The notes: generated from the letters alone by a model not told the origin. 64,000 nt of DNA from CAIVAT01 sp037128705 (GCA_037128705.1 JBAXVX010000009.1:51160-115159); one strand, 5' to 3'; shown: positions 1 to 9,132, numbered from the stretch's first letter. Numbers and translations: made by a program.

Positions 1-1
1 A

Positions 2-859
2 CTTTACCTGAACCCAGCCCTGGCCGGTGTGACCCTAAATCCGCGTGTCAATGCGAATTACCGTAACCAGTGGCCTGGTATGGGCAAGGCTTTTAATACC
101 TACAATTTCTCCTATGATCAGTATGTCGGTTTTTTGCATGGCGGGCTTGGGGTGGTGTTTACTGCCGACAGGGCAGGCGGTGGGACACTCAATACGACCA
201 TGATCAGCCTGATGTATGCATTTAAATTTAACATCACCTCGCGGATGCAGGCCAGTATTGCCATCAAGGGAGGATATTACCAGCGGAGCCTTGATTTTTC
301 GAAGCTGATATTTTCGAACCCGGCAGAACCAATACCCAGCCAGACAAAAGTGAGTGTCCCCGATTTTTCAGCGGGAATATTCCTTTCCTACGATGAATTT
401 ATTTACGGAGGATTTGCCATGGAGCATCTGACACAGCCTGACATCGGCTTCTATGCCAACAACACGACCCAGTTGTATATGAAATACACAGGGCACATCG
501 GTTCCGTTATCAGCCTTCGGACAAACGGCAGCGCAGATGAAGACCGTGAATTTTCTATCTCTCCGAATATCCTTTACCAGCAGCAGTATCAGTTTCACCA
601 GCTGAATGTCGGTTTGTACCTGACGATTGATCCCTTCATCGGCGGTTTATGGTTCCGCCATAATTTTGAAAATCCCGACGCCATCATCCCGATGCTTGGA
701 TTTCATTACAAGAATCTTCGGGTCGGATACAGTTATGACTATTCTTTAAGCCGTTTGATCAACATTTCAGGCGGTGCCCATGAGGTTTCAGTCTCCTGGC
801 AATTTTCGGTGGCAGAAAAAAGTAGACGAATAAAGGCAATAAAATGCCCGAGATTTTAG
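2..859 (+). CDS. PorP/SprF family type IX secretion membrane protein, 5' part missing
   Basis: The reading frame is open to the left edge of the window, so the gene is cut. The first visible residues include NPALAG, the conserved N-terminal motif of PorP/SprF proteins, so only the signal peptide and a few residues are likely missing. The rest is rich in alternating aromatic and hydrophobic strands with glycines, as expected of an outer-membrane beta-barrel. The GTG at 29 is internal and not the start. PorP/SprF proteins anchor the type IX secretion and gliding machinery in the outer membrane. The gene lies just upstream of gldJ in the same direction, which fits. Many Bacteroidota carry several PorP/SprF paralogues, so which one this is cannot be said. 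Confidence 0.85.
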   Translation, partial: LYLNPALAGVTLNPRVNANYRNQWPGMGKAFNTYNFSYDQYVGFLHGGLGVVFTADRAGGGTLNTTMISLMYAFKFNITSRMQASIAIKGGYYQRSLDFSKLIFSNPAEPIPSQTKVSVPDFSAGIFLSYDEFIYGGFAMEHLTQPDIGFYANNTTQLYMKYTGHIGSVISLRTNGSADEDREFSISPNILYQQQYQFHQLNVGLYLTIDPFIGGLWFRHNFENPDAIIPMLGFHYKNLRVGYSYDYSLSRLINISGGAHEVSVSWQFSVAEKSRRIKAIKCPRF

Positions 860-929
860 TTATATATTCTCAATAGCGATAATTTCGATTTGACGGGTTG
901 TTCTGAAGCTAAGTTAACTCGCATAAATA

Positions 930-961
930 TTTGCTAATTTTGAGGATTTCATGTAGGTTTG
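930..961 (+). promoter_or_regulatory. Bacteroidota-type promoter for gldJ
   Basis: TTTG at 930-933 and TAGGTTTG at 954-961 are 20 bases apart, matching the -33/-7 consensus of Bacteroidota sigma factor promoters (TTTG and TAnnTTTG). The gldJ ATG is 16 bases downstream. A second TAATTTTG lies at 935-942. Confidence 0.5.
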
Positions 962-976
962 CAAAAATTTTCAACA

Positions 977-2452
977 ATGAAAATTAACAGGTTATTTCAG
1001 TTAAGCGCCCTCGTAGGTGTTGTTCTCATGGTCGGAGCCTGCAAGAAAGAAGCATCCCGCTCCACCGGCTGGGAATATAACAATCCTAAAAATGGCGGAT
1101 TCGAGATCCGCGGATATACAGCCCAGGAAACCGGGCCGGGATTGGTCTTCATCGAAGGCGGCACCTTTACAATGGGAAATACCCAGGACGATGTCATGTT
1201 CGAATGGAATAACAGTCCGCGCAGGGTAACGGTAGCCAGTTTTTATATGGACGAAACAGAGGTACGCAACCTTGATTATCTCGAATACCTTTACTGGCTG
1301 AGCCGGGTATACGCAACCGACTATCCGGGCGTTTACCGCAAGGCGCTTCCCGACACCCTGGTTTGGCGCGACAAACTGGCCTACAACGAACCTCTTTTAG
1401 AGTATTATTTCCGTCATCCTGCCTACCGCAACTATCCAGTGGTTGGAGTTACGTGGGTTCAGGCCAACGATTACTGTGCCTGGCGTACCGACCGTGTCAA
1501 TGAAATGATGCTCATCAAACGCGGCATTCTTGCCATGGATCCTGCACAAAAGAACGAAAACAACTTCAATACCGAAGCATACCTGGCCGGACAGTATGAA
1601 GGGCTGGTTGACAAGCCGTTACCCGACCTCAATCCCAATGGGACCGGCACCCGCAAGGTGAAAATGGAAGATGGGATCATGCTTCCCAAATACCGTCTGC
1701 CGACTGAAGCAGAATGGGAATATGCCGCCCTCGGCCTTGTTGGAAACACGCTCTACGAACGCGTGGTTGAACGTAAAAACTATCCCTGGAATGGCAATTA
1801 TGTACGTACCAACGAATCAAGATATTACGGCAGTTTCATGGATAACTTCAAGCGTGGCAAGGGTGACTACATGGGCGTTGCCGGCAACCTGAATGACGGG
1901 GCCGACATTCCCTCCCCCTGCGGTTCCTATTTCCCGAATGATTACGGACTTTACAACATGGCAGGGAACGTAAGTGAATGGGTTCTTGACGTATACCGTC
2001 CGCTGAATTCCTATGAAGTGTCTGATCTCCGTCCGTTCAGGGGCAATGTTTTCAAAACCCCGGTTCGCGATGCTGAAGGCTTCCTGGCAGAAAAAGACAG
2101 TCTCGGTCATATCAAATACCGCGATATCACCACCGCCGAAGCCATGAATCGTAAGAACTACCGCCAGGCCGACAACATCAATTACCTTGATGGTGACTTT
2201 GCCTCAAATATTGACAATAATTTATGGAAAGAGGTGGGCAAAGATTCGACCGCCACCAACCTGATGTATCAGTATGGGATGAGTTCACTTGTGAGCGACC
2301 ATGCACGTGTTTACAAAGGCGGGAACTGGAAAGATCAGGCCTATTATATGAGTCCCGGAACAAGACGCTATCTTGATGAAAGCGATGCTTCGGACGCCAT
2401 TGGTTTCCGCTGTGCCATGACCCGCGTTGGAGGTTCGGTCGGAGGAAAATAG
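977..2452 (+). CDS. gldJ: GldJ gliding motility / type IX secretion lipoprotein
   Basis: This is a 491-residue lipoprotein with an N-terminal signal and lipobox VGAC (Cys22), followed by a formylglycine-generating-enzyme-like (SUMF1) fold. Segments such as ETGPGLVFIEGGTFTMG, DETEVRN and YRLPTEAEWEYAA are typical of the fold. The opening TGWEYN...NGGFEI and the DDVMFEWNN segment resemble GldJ more than GldK. GldJ is an outer-membrane lipoprotein that stabilises the gliding/T9SS apparatus and is not thought to be an active sulfatase modifier. The ATG at 977 is chosen over an upstream TTG because the signal peptide begins there. The next gene is murF, as recalled for Flavobacterium. A strong terminator follows. 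Confidence 0.85.
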   Translation: MKINRLFQLSALVGVVLMVGACKKEASRSTGWEYNNPKNGGFEIRGYTAQETGPGLVFIEGGTFTMGNTQDDVMFEWNNSPRRVTVASFYMDETEVRNLDYLEYLYWLSRVYATDYPGVYRKALPDTLVWRDKLAYNEPLLEYYFRHPAYRNYPVVGVTWVQANDYCAWRTDRVNEMMLIKRGILAMDPAQKNENNFNTEAYLAGQYEGLVDKPLPDLNPNGTGTRKVKMEDGIMLPKYRLPTEAEWEYAALGLVGNTLYERVVERKNYPWNGNYVRTNESRYYGSFMDNFKRGKGDYMGVAGNLNDGADIPSPCGSYFPNDYGLYNMAGNVSEWVLDVYRPLNSYEVSDLRPFRGNVFKTPVRDAEGFLAEKDSLGHIKYRDITTAEAMNRKNYRQADNINYLDGDFASNIDNNLWKEVGKDSTATNLMYQYGMSSLVSDHARVYKGGNWKDQAYYMSPGTRRYLDESDASDAIGFRCAMTRVGGSVGGK

Positions 2453-2470
2453 TGAATTGCTAAAAGAATT

Positions 2471-2507
2471 AAACCCCGTTTCGTCAATGAAGCGGGGTTT
2501 TTTATTT
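2471..2507 (+). terminator. Rho-independent terminator after gldJ
   Basis: A stem of about 12 bp (AAACCCCGTT... paired with ...AGCGGGGTTT) with a short loop is followed directly by a T-rich tract, 18 bases after the gldJ stop codon. Confidence 0.85.
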
Positions 2508-2533
2508 ATTTTGCCTGATCCTTTGATGATCTT

Positions 2534-3829
2534 ATGGAACCTGCCTTAACATATATATACCGGATTTTTTCAGAACACCCTGTCATTTCGACCGACAGCC
2601 GGAAGATCTATCCCGGATCGCTGTTCTTCGCTTTAAGAGGGGAGTCATTTAACGGGAACGAATTTGCCTCCAGGGCCCTCGAGTTGGGCGCTTCTTATGC
2701 CATCGTGGATGAGGCTGCATTTGCCCTTCATGACCGTTTCATACTGGTAAAGGATGTTCTTTCAACGCTCCAGGAGCTGGCCCGTCATCACCGGATGCAG
2801 ATGAACATTCCGGTGATCGCCGTTACGGGTACGAATGGGAAAACCACCACCAAGGAGCTGATACAATCGGTGTTATCGGCCTCCTTCCGGACCCTGGCCA
2901 CCGAAGGGAACCTGAATAACCACATTGGCGTACCGCTTACCTTGTTAAAAATGACCAGCCAGACCCAGATTGCCGTTATTGAAATGGGAGCCAATCACCG
3001 GGGGGAAATTGATTTCCTCTGCCGGATTGCCCAACCCGGTTATGGGATGATCACGAATATCGGGAGAGCCCACCTGGAGGGTTTTGGCGGATTTGCCGGG
3101 GTTATCCTTACCAAGACCGAACTTTACCGGTTTCTGAATGAGGATGGCGGACTGGCATTTTTAAATGGGAATGACGCCTTGCTGAAAGAAAATGCAACCG
3201 GGTTGAGGCAGGCAACTTACGGGAATCCGCCTGCAGACCTGCAAACTGTCGCGGTCAAGTCCGATCCCATGGTTTCCGTCACCCTCGATTTTAAAAATCA
3301 GAAGGGCGTGGTCATTCATTCGAACCTTTACGGAGGATACAATTCAGATAATATATCGGCTGCAGCCTGCATCGGGCAACATTTCGGGGTCCCCACCGAT
3401 TTGATCAAAGCAGCCATTGAAAATTACCGGCCGACCAACAACCGTTCGCAGGTAATGCAGACGGCGCGTAACCTGCTGATCCTTGATGCGTATAATGCAA
3501 ATCCCAGCAGCATGGAGGCGGCCCTGATGGCCTTTTCAAAGGCTGACTATCCCGGGAAGACCGTCATTCTCGGCGACATGCTCGAACTTGGGCGGGAATC
3601 GGATGAGGAGCACCGGCACATCATTCAAATCCTGAATGGGATGCAGCTGGAAAATGTTTACCTGGTCGGTCCCTGTTTTACCCGAATCAATACCATCCGT
3701 GAATTTATCTGTTTTACCGATGCAGCCCTGGCCATGATGTGGTTCCGGCATCACCCGATCGAAAAAGCGACAATCCTGATCAAAGGATCACGAGGAATTA
3801 AACTTGAGAAACTCATCGAATCCCTCTGA
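2534..3829 (+). CDS. murF: UDP-N-acetylmuramoyl-tripeptide--D-alanyl-D-alanine ligase MurF
   Basis: The 431-residue protein has the Mur ligase layout: an N-terminal UDP-substrate domain, a central ATPase domain with P-loop TGTNGKTTTK (about residues 98-107), and a C-terminal domain. DAYNANPSSM is the MurF hallmark. MurF adds D-Ala-D-Ala to the UDP-MurNAc-tripeptide in the cytoplasm, the last soluble step of peptidoglycan precursor synthesis. The gene begins 82 bases after gldJ, beyond a terminator, so it is probably transcribed separately. anmK follows after 34 bases. Confidence 0.95.
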   Translation: MEPALTYIYRIFSEHPVISTDSRKIYPGSLFFALRGESFNGNEFASRALELGASYAIVDEAAFALHDRFILVKDVLSTLQELARHHRMQMNIPVIAVTGTNGKTTTKELIQSVLSASFRTLATEGNLNNHIGVPLTLLKMTSQTQIAVIEMGANHRGEIDFLCRIAQPGYGMITNIGRAHLEGFGGFAGVILTKTELYRFLNEDGGLAFLNGNDALLKENATGLRQATYGNPPADLQTVAVKSDPMVSVTLDFKNQKGVVIHSNLYGGYNSDNISAAACIGQHFGVPTDLIKAAIENYRPTNNRSQVMQTARNLLILDAYNANPSSMEAALMAFSKADYPGKTVILGDMLELGRESDEEHRHIIQILNGMQLENVYLVGPCFTRINTIREFICFTDAALAMMWFRHHPIEKATILIKGSRGIKLEKLIESL

Positions 3830-3839
3830 TAATTTATAC

Positions 3840-3847
3840 TATTTTTG
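3840..3847 (+). promoter_or_regulatory. Candidate -7 promoter element for anmK
   Basis: TATTTTTG matches TAnnTTTG and lies 16 bases before the anmK ATG. No clear TTTG was found at the expected -33 position, so this may be a weak internal promoter of the murF-anmK-folC run. Confidence 0.35.
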
Positions 3848-3863
3848 TATTACTTTTTCTTAA

Positions 3864-4922
3864 ATGATTAAAGTACAGCATCATGTAATCGGATTAATGT
3901 CAGGAACCAGCCTGGATGGGCTGGATCTTGCATTTTGCGAATTTCACCAAAGCGACTGCGGATGGAACTATCGGATCGTTCATGCAGAGACAATTTCTTA
4001 CAGCAAGGAATGGCGCGATCGATTGTCAAACCTTGAATCGGGGACAGCCTTTGATTTTGCAGCAGCTGATTGTTCCTACGGACATCTTCTCGGGAAGTAC
4101 ACCAGGCAGTTCATCGATTTACATCATCTCCGGCCTGACTTTATTGCCTCACACGGGCACACCATTTTTCACCAGCCACAGAAAATGCTCACGACCCAGA
4201 TCGGAAACGGGGCGGCCATTGCGGCCGAGACAGGATTTCACGTAGTCAGCGACTTCAGGTCACTTGATGTCGCGCTGGGCGGCCAGGGTGCCCCCCTGGT
4301 TCCGATCGGAGACCGGCTATTATTTCCTGATTTTGATTATTGCCTGAACCTGGGCGGTTTTGCCAACATTTCCTATGAAAAGGCTGGCAGCCGGATCGCC
4401 TTTGACATCTGCCCTGTGAATATCGTACTCAACAAACTCGCAAACATCCTGGACCTGGGGTACGATCCGGAGGGACAAAATGCCGGTCGGGGAATGATCA
4501 ATCCGGAAATACTGGGCAAACTCAATTCTTTGTTATTCTATGGGGAACCTCCACCAAAATCCCTTGGGAAAGAGTGGGTTATTCAACATATTTCGCCCTT
4601 GCTGGAGGATGAAAAGTGCAGTGTGAACGACCTTCTTGCCACCTATTGTGAACACGTTGCCATTCAGGTTGCATCTTCAGTTCAGGGAGGACAGGAGAAA
4701 AAATTACTGATCACCGGGGGGGGTGCTTTTAACAACTTCCTGATCGGGCGGATACAGCATCATACCAACATAAAGATTGTTCTTCCCGATGCCCATACCA
4801 TCAATTACAAGGAGGCGCTGATCTTTGCATTTCTTGGTGTATTGCGCTGGCGAAATGAGGTCAACTGCCTTTGCAGTGTGACCGGTGCCACCCGGGATTC
4901 TTCAGGAGGCTCCATATCGTAG
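3864..4922 (+). CDS. anmK: Anhydro-N-acetylmuramic acid kinase AnmK
   Basis: The N-terminal motif IGLMSGTSLDGLD is diagnostic of AnmK, a sugar kinase of the ASKHA superfamily. The protein also has GHTIFHQP, GGFANIS and ITGGGAFNN segments, and its 352 residues are normal for the family. AnmK phosphorylates and hydrolyses 1,6-anhydro-MurNAc to MurNAc-6-phosphate during wall recycling in the cytoplasm. It sits between murF and folC in the same direction, with only 4 bases before the folC ATG, which suggests co-transcription and a link to wall synthesis. Confidence 0.93.
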   Translation: MIKVQHHVIGLMSGTSLDGLDLAFCEFHQSDCGWNYRIVHAETISYSKEWRDRLSNLESGTAFDFAAADCSYGHLLGKYTRQFIDLHHLRPDFIASHGHTIFHQPQKMLTTQIGNGAAIAAETGFHVVSDFRSLDVALGGQGAPLVPIGDRLLFPDFDYCLNLGGFANISYEKAGSRIAFDICPVNIVLNKLANILDLGYDPEGQNAGRGMINPEILGKLNSLLFYGEPPPKSLGKEWVIQHISPLLEDEKCSVNDLLATYCEHVAIQVASSVQGGQEKKLLITGGGAFNNFLIGRIQHHTNIKIVLPDAHTINYKEALIFAFLGVLRWRNEVNCLCSVTGATRDSSGGSIS

Positions 4923-4926
4923 ACCT

Positions 4927-6222
4927 ATGAACTATCAGCAAACCATCAAATATCTTTTCACAAAACTCCCCATGTTTCACCGGGTAGGCGCCTCTGCCTA
5001 TAAGGCGAACCTCGATAACACGGTGGCCCTCTGCAATTTACTGAACAACCCTCAGAATTCTTTCAAATCGATCCATGTGGCCGGAACCAACGGAAAGGGC
5101 TCCGTTTCGCATATGCTTGCCTCCATTCTTCAGACTGCAGGCTTCAGAACAGGATTGTACACCTCCCCTCACCTGAAGGATTTCAGGGAACGGATCAGGG
5201 TGAACGGAAAGATGATCGAGAGAAGCTATGTTACCCGGTTCATCGGGGACTACCATCAAGAATATGAAAAGATCAACCCATCATTTTTCGAACTCACTGT
5301 TGGCATGGCGTTCTCCTATTTCAGGGAACAGAAGGTTGACATCGCCCTTGTTGAAGTCGGGCTGGGCGGAAGGCTTGATTCGACCAACATCATCACCCCG
5401 CTCCTGTCGGTCATTACCAATGTGAGTTTCGACCACATGCAGTTCCTGGGCGACACCGTGGAGAAGATCGCTGCGGAGAAGGCGGGGATCATTAAGCCCG
5501 GAATCCCGGTTGTGATCGGGGAGACACAGTATGAAACAAAGGATTTGTTTCGTGAGAAGGCCCTCTCCGTCAATTCAGAAATCCTTTTTGCGGATCAGGA
5601 TTTTTCCGTACGTAACAGTATTCTGCCGGAGGATAAAACGAATACGCGGGAGATGGACATTTACCGTGACAGCCGTCTTTTTCTAAATCGACTCAGGACT
5701 CCCCTGACAGGACTTTATCAATTGAAAAACACGGTGACGGTGCTGGGTGCCACCATGAAGCTCAATCAGATGGGAATCGAAATCAGTAAACCCACCATCC
5801 GGACCGGAATTAAAAATGTAGTTAAAAACACGGGATTGTCGGGCCGCTGGCAGATCCTGGGCCATACCCCGTTAACCATCTGCGATACAGGTCATAATGA
5901 GGGTGGATTGCGGGAGGTGCTGCACCAGATCACCACCACTCCCCATGCGCATCTCCATTTCGTTTTCGGGGTGGTGAACGACAAATACCTCCCTCCCATC
6001 CTTGATCTTCTGCCAAAAGATGCCACCTATTATTTTTGCAAACCGAATATTCCCCGGGGCCTGGATGCCAGTGAATTAATGCGGCAGGCAACAGCGGCTG
6101 GCCTGACCGGAGCGCGCTATGATTCAGTAAAATCCGCACTGCTTGCAGCCCGGAATTCAGCAGATCTTAAAGATTTGATTTTTATCGGAGGGAGTACTTT
6201 CGTGGTTGCGGAACTGATGTAG
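4927..6222 (+). CDS. folC: Bifunctional folylpolyglutamate synthase/dihydrofolate synthase FolC
   Basis: FolC belongs to the Mur ligase superfamily and carries the family P-loop VAGTNGKGSVSH near residues 50-61, then GLYTSPHLKDFRERI and LVEVGLGGRLDSTN, both strong folC signatures. Later come SFDHMQFLGDT and CDTGHNEGG. It adds glutamate to dihydropteroate and to folates. The frame is open upstream to 4885, inside anmK, but the ATG at 4927 is chosen because homology begins with NYQQTIKYLF and the anmK stop is just upstream. The protein has 431 residues. Confidence 0.93.
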   Translation: MNYQQTIKYLFTKLPMFHRVGASAYKANLDNTVALCNLLNNPQNSFKSIHVAGTNGKGSVSHMLASILQTAGFRTGLYTSPHLKDFRERIRVNGKMIERSYVTRFIGDYHQEYEKINPSFFELTVGMAFSYFREQKVDIALVEVGLGGRLDSTNIITPLLSVITNVSFDHMQFLGDTVEKIAAEKAGIIKPGIPVVIGETQYETKDLFREKALSVNSEILFADQDFSVRNSILPEDKTNTREMDIYRDSRLFLNRLRTPLTGLYQLKNTVTVLGATMKLNQMGIEISKPTIRTGIKNVVKNTGLSGRWQILGHTPLTICDTGHNEGGLREVLHQITTTPHAHLHFVFGVVNDKYLPPILDLLPKDATYYFCKPNIPRGLDASELMRQATAAGLTGARYDSVKSALLAARNSADLKDLIFIGGSTFVVAELM

Positions 6223-6227
6223 CCCTT

Positions 6228-6431
6228 TCATCCGCCTGAAATCAGGTGGAGTACGGTTACATCATCCCCATCGCTGATCATGGCCATTTCATATTCAGCC
6301 TTTTTTATCAGGACACCATTTATCTTGATTATAAGCATTTTAAATGTAAAATGCTTATGCGACAACAGGTCATTGACTGAAACCGAATCACCGGGAATTT
6401 CTTCCGGGTTATTGTTTAGAATGATTTTCAT
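6228..6431 (-). CDS. thiS: Sulfur carrier protein ThiS
   Basis: From the ATG at 6431 the product has 67 residues, begins MKIILNNNPEEI and ends in Gly-Gly, the C-terminal tail that is adenylated and thiocarboxylated. Both match the ubiquitin-like ThiS family. In thiamine thiazole synthesis ThiS carries sulfur to ThiG. The frame continues upstream to an ATG at 6485 that overlaps the thiF stop (TAATG); that start would add 18 residues not expected in ThiS. The overlap suggests translational coupling, so the longer form (6228-6485) remains possible. It faces folC convergently with only 5 bases between stops. Confidence 0.8.
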   Translation of the reverse strand: MKIILNNNPEEIPGDSVSVNDLLSHKHFTFKMLIIKINGVLIKKAEYEMAMISDGDDVTVLHLISGG

Positions 6432-6484
6432 GGTTTCACGGTTTACGCACAATCTCTGAGAATTGTTTTTGATCTTAAATTTCA

Positions 6485-7078
6485 TTATTTGGTCTCTTCA
6501 CCCGCAAGCAATAATTCCAGGACCATATTGGCCTGCATATTGGCCACGATGCCTACCCGGGGCGCCAGCGGCGGCAAATCAGGACTGATTTCAGAAATTT
6601 CGTCGCCGCAAATAAAGATGTTGTCCAATTTCCGGCACCGGATGGTATTATTCATCCCCCATCCAGCCATTCCCAGGCCGAGCACCACAGGAACCGAAGC
6701 CATTTCGGTGATCACCGATTCAAGCAACATCTCTTTCTGGTCAGCAAGGTCGAAGGCCTCCACAATTACATCGCATCCCTTAAAAATCAAAGGAATATCG
6801 GGTGAAGTCAACCTGAGATCATGTGCAATTACTTTAACCTCCGGATTAATTCGTGCTATATTTTCAGTCAGTGCCCAAACTTTTTTCCGGCCAATCTGAT
6901 CACGGAAATAATATTGACGGTTCAGGTTTCCGGGGCTGATCACGTCGAAATCGGCAATGATCAACGTTCCAATGCCGACACGGGCCAATGCGACGGCGCA
7001 ATTGGAGCCCAGGCCACCGCATCCGGCTATGCCGACTATTTTACTGTTCAGTATTCCGGCTATTTCTTCTGACTTCAT
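6485..7078 (-). CDS. thiF: ThiS adenylyltransferase ThiF (E1-like)
   Basis: The 197-residue protein has the nucleotide-binding motif GIAGCGGLGSN near the N-terminus and SPGNLNRQYY, the E1/MoeB/ThiF arginine motif. This is the short ThiF form without CxxC zinc pairs. ThiF adenylates the C-terminal Gly of ThiS. It is the first gene of a two-gene thiF-thiS unit with overlapping stop and start. No thiG, thiH, thiC or thiE is nearby, so the rest of the pathway must lie elsewhere or be absent. A MoeB-like role in molybdopterin synthesis is less likely, because the partner resembles ThiS. Confidence 0.82.
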   Translation of the reverse strand: MKSEEIAGILNSKIVGIAGCGGLGSNCAVALARVGIGTLIIADFDVISPGNLNRQYYFRDQIGRKKVWALTENIARINPEVKVIAHDLRLTSPDIPLIFKGCDVIVEAFDLADQKEMLLESVITEMASVPVVLGLGMAGWGMNNTIRCRKLDNIFICGDEISEISPDLPPLAPRVGIVANMQANMVLELLLAGEETK

Positions 7079-7157
7079 GTTTTACAGGCGATGTGATAAA
7101 TTTTCGAGACAGTCCAGGTTTATTATTTCGGATCAACATTTTTATTTAAATCAACTG

Positions 7158-7165
7158 CAAAAATA
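7158..7165 (-). promoter_or_regulatory. Candidate -7 element for thiF-thiS
   Basis: On the minus strand the sequence reads TATTTTTG, matching TAnnTTTG, about 80 bases before the thiF ATG. It is back to back with the candidate promoter of the carboxyltransferase gene at 7191-7198. Confidence 0.35.
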
Positions 7166-7190
7166 GGAAAATTTGAATTGCCGAATTTAC

Positions 7191-7198
7191 TACTTTTG
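7191..7198 (+). promoter_or_regulatory. Candidate -7 element for the carboxyltransferase gene
   Basis: TACTTTTG matches TAnnTTTG. The chosen ATG is 88 bases downstream, leaving an untranslated leader of about 80 bases. A TTTG at 7172-7175 is closer than the usual 19-21 bases. Confidence 0.35.
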
Positions 7199-7286
7199 TG
7201 TACTGTTATTTTATTAACAGTAATTGAGGTTTAAAGATGACTTTATTCTGTACAGATCGTTTACTATTTCCATTAATTCCACAGAC

Positions 7287-9023
7287 ATGCCTACAAAAAA
7301 ACTGCTAATCAGGGATTTAACATTGCGTGATGGCCAGCAATCCCTTTTTGCTACCCGGATGACCCAGGAACAGGTCGACCGTGTGTTACCCTATTTCAAA
7401 GATGCCCGTTTTTATGCCATGGAGGTGTGGGGAGGGGCTGTTCCCGATTCCATCATGCGGTATCTTTCGGAAAATCCCTGGGTGCGTCTGGAGAAGATCA
7501 AAGAGGCGATTGGTGATGTTTCACTTTTGACTGCCCTGTCGAGGGGGCGCAACCTGTTCGGCTACAATCCCTATCCTGAGGAGGTTATTGAAGGATTTAA
7601 CCGCAGGGCTATACAATCGGGCATCGGGATCATGCGTATTTTCGATGCGCTTAATGATGTTGAAAACATGAAATCGACGATCAAATATGTGAAACAAAAT
7701 GGCGGTTTTGCAGATTGTGCCATTAGTTTTACTGTTGACCCGAAATTTTCAACCAGGCAAAAATTCCGCTCCTGGATCCATTTCAAAGCGCTTCCGCATG
7801 ATATTTTCACCATCGATTATTTCGTTGAAAAAGCCCGTCAGCTCGAAGCATTGGGCGCTGATATGATCTCTATCAAGGACATGGCGGGGCTCATAACTCC
7901 TTCGCAGACCGGAAAGCTGATCAGGAGGCTTAAAGCTGAGGTTCGTGTTCCCATCGATTTTCATACGCATTGTACGCCCGGTTATGGCCTGGCATCGGTA
8001 TTATCGGCCATCGTAAACGGGGTGGATGTTGTGGATACCAACATATGGAATTTTGCAGGTGGTCCGGCTGCACCGGCCTATGAGCTGATCCATATCTTTT
8101 GTGAAAAAATGGGAATAGAAACCGGAGTAAATCCTGAAGCGGTCGTTGCCATCAACAAAGAGTTAAAGATCATCCGGGAGGAGCTGGCTGAATTTGATAC
8201 CTGCAAGGTGTTGCCGGTTGAATTTGATTTCACAAAGGATAAATTGCCAAAGGAGATCAACAAGCTGTTTATCAAAGCCATTTATATGGCCAAACACGAT
8301 CGTGAAGAGGAGCTGCTGGATGCCTGTCTCGCCATTGATAAGCATTTCAATTTTCCCGAACCGGATGATGCCGTAAAAAAGGCTGAGATCCCGGGGGGAA
8401 TGTACACCAACATGCATGCGCAGCTCAAACAGCTTAAGCTGGATCATTTACTGCCCCGCGTACTCGAACTTGTTCCCCTGGTTCGCATCAAGTCAGGCTG
8501 TCCGCCACTGGTCACCCCGACCAGCCAGATCGTTGGGGTGCAGGCGGTGAACTGCGTGATCGACGAAAACAAGGAGCTTCCCTACTTTACAACCAAATCG
8601 ATCCAGTTTGTGAATCTTGTCAAAGGAATTTACGGGAGGACGCCTATCCCGGTTGATCCCGATTTCAGGGAACAACTTACCGGGGTAAGGGAGGAGACCC
8701 CCTATGATACCAAAAACTACAAACGGCAGGAAAATACGGTCTTTGAGGAATATGGCGACATGAAACTCGCTGAGAATGAAAAGGATGAACTCCTGCTTGA
8801 ATTATTTCCGACAGTCGCCCGGGACTTCCTTCAGAAGTGTGTGGAGGAAAAGTATACTGAGAATATTCATCACATTGAAGAGGAAAAAAGGCGTAAGTCG
8901 CGGGAAGCACGCGAAGCCTACGAAAAATTAAGTCCGCAGGAAAAAAAGGACCGGCTGCTTCAGGGGCTTTATACCTGGCATGAAGTTTCACAGCCGGAAG
9001 AGGAGGATCTTGGGAGATCGTAA
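7287..9023 (+). CDS. Biotin-dependent carboxyltransferase subunit (pyruvate carboxylase B / oxaloacetate decarboxylase alpha type), no biotinyl domain
   Basis: The N-terminal half is a DRE-TIM (HMGL-like) barrel: RDLTLRDGQQS at residues 9-19, SIKDMAGL with the expected carbamylated Lys197, and the metal-binding pair HTH (226-228). The middle part fits the PYC/OADA conserved domain. The C-terminal 80 residues are highly charged and helical, and no biotin attachment motif (MKM) is seen, so a separate carrier protein is expected. The enzyme moves CO2 between carboxybiotin and pyruvate/oxaloacetate or a related substrate. The start is the ATG before PTKKLLIRD; an in-frame ATG at 7224 would add 21 residues without homology. 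No carboxylase or carrier gene is adjacent. Confidence 0.8.
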   Translation: MPTKKLLIRDLTLRDGQQSLFATRMTQEQVDRVLPYFKDARFYAMEVWGGAVPDSIMRYLSENPWVRLEKIKEAIGDVSLLTALSRGRNLFGYNPYPEEVIEGFNRRAIQSGIGIMRIFDALNDVENMKSTIKYVKQNGGFADCAISFTVDPKFSTRQKFRSWIHFKALPHDIFTIDYFVEKARQLEALGADMISIKDMAGLITPSQTGKLIRRLKAEVRVPIDFHTHCTPGYGLASVLSAIVNGVDVVDTNIWNFAGGPAAPAYELIHIFCEKMGIETGVNPEAVVAINKELKIIREELAEFDTCKVLPVEFDFTKDKLPKEINKLFIKAIYMAKHDREEELLDACLAIDKHFNFPEPDDAVKKAEIPGGMYTNMHAQLKQLKLDHLLPRVLELVPLVRIKSGCPPLVTPTSQIVGVQAVNCVIDENKELPYFTTKSIQFVNLVKGIYGRTPIPVDPDFREQLTGVREETPYDTKNYKRQENTVFEEYGDMKLAENEKDELLLELFPTVARDFLQKCVEEKYTENIHHIEEEKRRKSREAREAYEKLSPQEKKDRLLQGLYTWHEVSQPEEEDLGRS

Positions 9024-9045
9024 ACGTGACACGTGACACGTGACG
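9024..9045 (+). repeat. Heptamer array, three ACGTGAC units
   Basis: Three perfect copies of ACGTGAC begin at the base after the stop codon of the carboxyltransferase gene and end in GG. This is the shortest member of the GTGAC array family in the window. Confidence 0.9.
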
Positions 9046-9132
9046 GAAGAAAATATCGATTTTGGAGGTCGATATGCAGCGTTAAACCTATCGAACTTTT
9101 TGATTGATGGGTATTTACAAATTATTTTTTGT

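Noticed and set aside
977..2452. GldK instead of GldJ, or an active formylglycine-generating enzyme
   Set aside because: The N-terminal segments and the murF neighbour fit GldJ better, and the lipoprotein context argues against a sulfatase modifier.
3916..4245. A 109-codon ORF inside anmK
   Set aside because: It is an alternative frame of a conserved kinase gene without its own features.
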